A stretch of DNA of 64,000 nt from Sulfitobacter sp. EhC04 (GTDB lineage Bacteria > Pseudomonadota > Alphaproteobacteria > Rhodobacterales > Rhodobacteraceae). The notes beneath the pieces are model-generated. The model searched no databases, was not told the origin of the DNA, and was given only the letters and a program-made list of their open reading frames with translations. Location of the stretch: positions 62,001 through 126,000 of the forward strand of contig NZ_LXYI01000089.1 in assembly GCF_001650875.1 (NCBI RefSeq), written 5' to 3'. Each line of letters starts with the position of its first letter. Position 1 is the stretch's first letter. Below, piece after piece: positions 62,859 to 64,000 of the stretch. The position numbers and the translations under genes are program-made.

Positions 62859-62935
62859 ATCTGACATACCCCACGTCCTGACCGGTTCGCACGGCGCGCC
62901 GGTGCATTTTGCTGTTTCTACCTAAGGCCCCTGCC

Positions 62936-64000
62936 ATGTTTCGTTTTTTCGAGAACCTCGTCGACCCTTATGTTTCCTATTCAGAGTCTGACACGCCGCC
63001 ACGCAGGCTTTGGCCGTTTCTGCGTGAGTATTCCGTCCCTTTCAAAAAGGTTTTCCTGCTCACCGGGATAATGTCCATTATCGTTGCCGCGATCGAGATC
63101 GGGCTGATCTATTACATGGGCCGCCTTGTCGATCTGCTGGGCGGCGATCCCGCGCAGATGTGGGCCGATCATGGTGCCGAATTCATCGGCGTTGCGCTGT
63201 TCGTGCTGATCCTGCGGCCCCTTTTGCAGGGGTTCGACGTGGCGTTGCTGAACAATGCGATCCTGCCGAATTTTGGCACGCTGATCCGTTGGCGCGCACA
63301 TCGGCATGTGCTGCGGCAATCCGTCGGCTGGTTTGAAAACGACTTTGCAGGCCGGATCGCCAATCGCATCATGCAGACCCCGCCCGCAGCGGGTGAAGTG
63401 GTGTTCCAGGTGTTCGACGCGATGTCCTATGCGCTGGCCTATATGATCGGCGCGGCAATTCTGCTGTCTGCCTCCGATTGGCGCTTGTTAGTGCCGCTTT
63501 TGATCTGGTTTGCCCTTTATGGGGCGCTTGTGAAATGGACTGTCACGCGCGTCGGCCCCGCGTCAAAGGCCGCGTCCGATGCGCGGTCCATGGTGACCGG
63601 GCGGGTGGTGGATGCCTATACCAACATCCATTCGGTCAAGATGTTCGCGCATCACGACATGGAAGTCAGTTTCGCCAAGGAAGCCATCGAAAAGTCCCGT
63701 GTTACTTTCCAGAAGGAGATGCGGATTTTCACGATCATGGATGTCGTTTTGGTGGCCCTGAATGGTGTGTTGATCGTGGGCGTTGTCGGTTGGGCACTCG
63801 CGCTCTGGATCGCGGGTGAGGCCAGTGTCGGCGTTGTTGCGGCGGCCTCTGCGCTGACGTTGCGGCTCAATTCCATGACCGGCTGGATCATGTGGGCGCT
63901 GTCGTCCTTCTTCCGCGAGCTTGGTGTGGTTGCAGAGGGGATGGAGACGATCGCGCAACCCGTCACCCTGACAGACCAGAAAGATGCCGCGCCCCTGACG
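62936..64000 (+). CDS. ABC transporter, fused permease/ATPase (3' truncated by window)
   Basis: Open to the window end, 355 codons seen. MFRFFENLVDPYVSYSESDT is followed by an ABC exporter-type membrane domain with six predicted spans (for example VFLLTGIMSIIVAAIEIGLI and AYMIGAAILLSA). The cytoplasmic loop ENDFAGRIANRIMQTPPAAG is the coupling-helix region typical of MsbA/LmrA-like exporters. The nucleotide-binding domain lies beyond the window. Export substrate unknown. ATG 62936 follows TAAGGCCCCTGCC. Confidence 0.88.
   Translation, partial: MFRFFENLVDPYVSYSESDTPPRRLWPFLREYSVPFKKVFLLTGIMSIIVAAIEIGLIYYMGRLVDLLGGDPAQMWADHGAEFIGVALFVLILRPLLQGFDVALLNNAILPNFGTLIRWRAHRHVLRQSVGWFENDFAGRIANRIMQTPPAAGEVVFQVFDAMSYALAYMIGAAILLSASDWRLLVPLLIWFALYGALVKWTVTRVGPASKAASDARSMVTGRVVDAYTNIHSVKMFAHHDMEVSFAKEAIEKSRVTFQKEMRIFTIMDVVLVALNGVLIVGVVGWALALWIAGEASVGVVAAASALTLRLNSMTGWIMWALSSFFRELGVVAEGMETIAQPVTLTDQKDAAPLT

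Noticed and set aside
62771-62935. tRNA or small RNA gene in the gap before the ABC exporter
   Set aside because: No cloverleaf arms, no CCA end and no strong terminator hairpin seen.
1-64000. CRISPR array or prophage genes
   Set aside because: No regularly spaced short repeats and no capsid, tail or integrase genes were recognised.

Overview
The window looks like chromosomal DNA of a marine-type alphaproteobacterium of the Rhodobacteraceae (Roseobacter group). I infer this from the family-level look of the proteins, the high GC, the replication-origin-proximal order mnmE-mnmG-rsmG-parA-parB with parS sites embedded in coding sequence, the PcaQ-type protocatechuate cluster, and a GGGGGC-type intergenic hairpin followed by CCCCCGGG of a kind I associate with this family. 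I cannot name the species. I saw no rRNA, tRNA, CRISPR array or prophage.

Layout. 1-9.3 kb holds core genes: tRNA wobble modification (mnmE, mnmG), 16S rRNA methylation (rsmG), chromosome partition (parA, parB and two perfect parS sites), a convergent hemW-rdgB-rph operon, and the heat-shock pair hrcA-grpE. 9.3-17 kb holds mutS, a GT61-type glycosyltransferase, a malic enzyme with a phosphotransacetylase-like tail, and a PfkB sugar kinase. 17-24.3 kb holds msrA, a compact protocatechuate cluster (pcaQ divergent from pcaC-pcaH-pcaG and a DUF849/BKACE enzyme), then an SDR, a lactonase-like metallohydrolase and an aminotransferase. 24.5-34.9 kb is a glycan locus: two giant multi-domain glycosyltransferases face each other around a sulfotransferase/coiled-coil protein, with a small coiled-coil protein beside them.

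35-50.3 kb is the most interesting metabolic region. It is a divergent, tightly overlapping locus. The left arm is a cyclase/isatin-hydrolase-like enzyme, an FAD oxidoreductase, a MarR regulator and a two-subunit indolepyruvate-type ferredoxin oxidoreductase. The right arm is a second FAD oxidoreductase, a Tat-exported family 5 solute-binding protein, two permeases, two ATPases, a kynureninase-like enzyme and a sulfotransferase-like protein. Together they look like an uptake-and-oxidation system for an amino-acid-derived, possibly indolic, compound. The substrate is inference.

50.98-54.28 kb is a 3,300-bp composite transposon of the IS1595 type. It has 24-bp perfect terminal inverted repeats, an 8-bp target duplication, and passenger genes including a PemK/MazF-like protein and small DNA-binding-like proteins. 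It sits between a small exported DUF7282 protein and argG. 54.3-64 kb returns to household genes: argG, ilvA, an SDR, an Hpt/response-regulator-phosphatase pair, two NUDIX hydrolases, hslO, the CCA-adding enzyme or poly(A) polymerase, and the start of an ABC exporter.

Three copies of an approximately 100-bp nested palindrome (two nearly identical, one divergent) each lie between convergent genes. They look like a dispersed repeat family acting at transcription ends.
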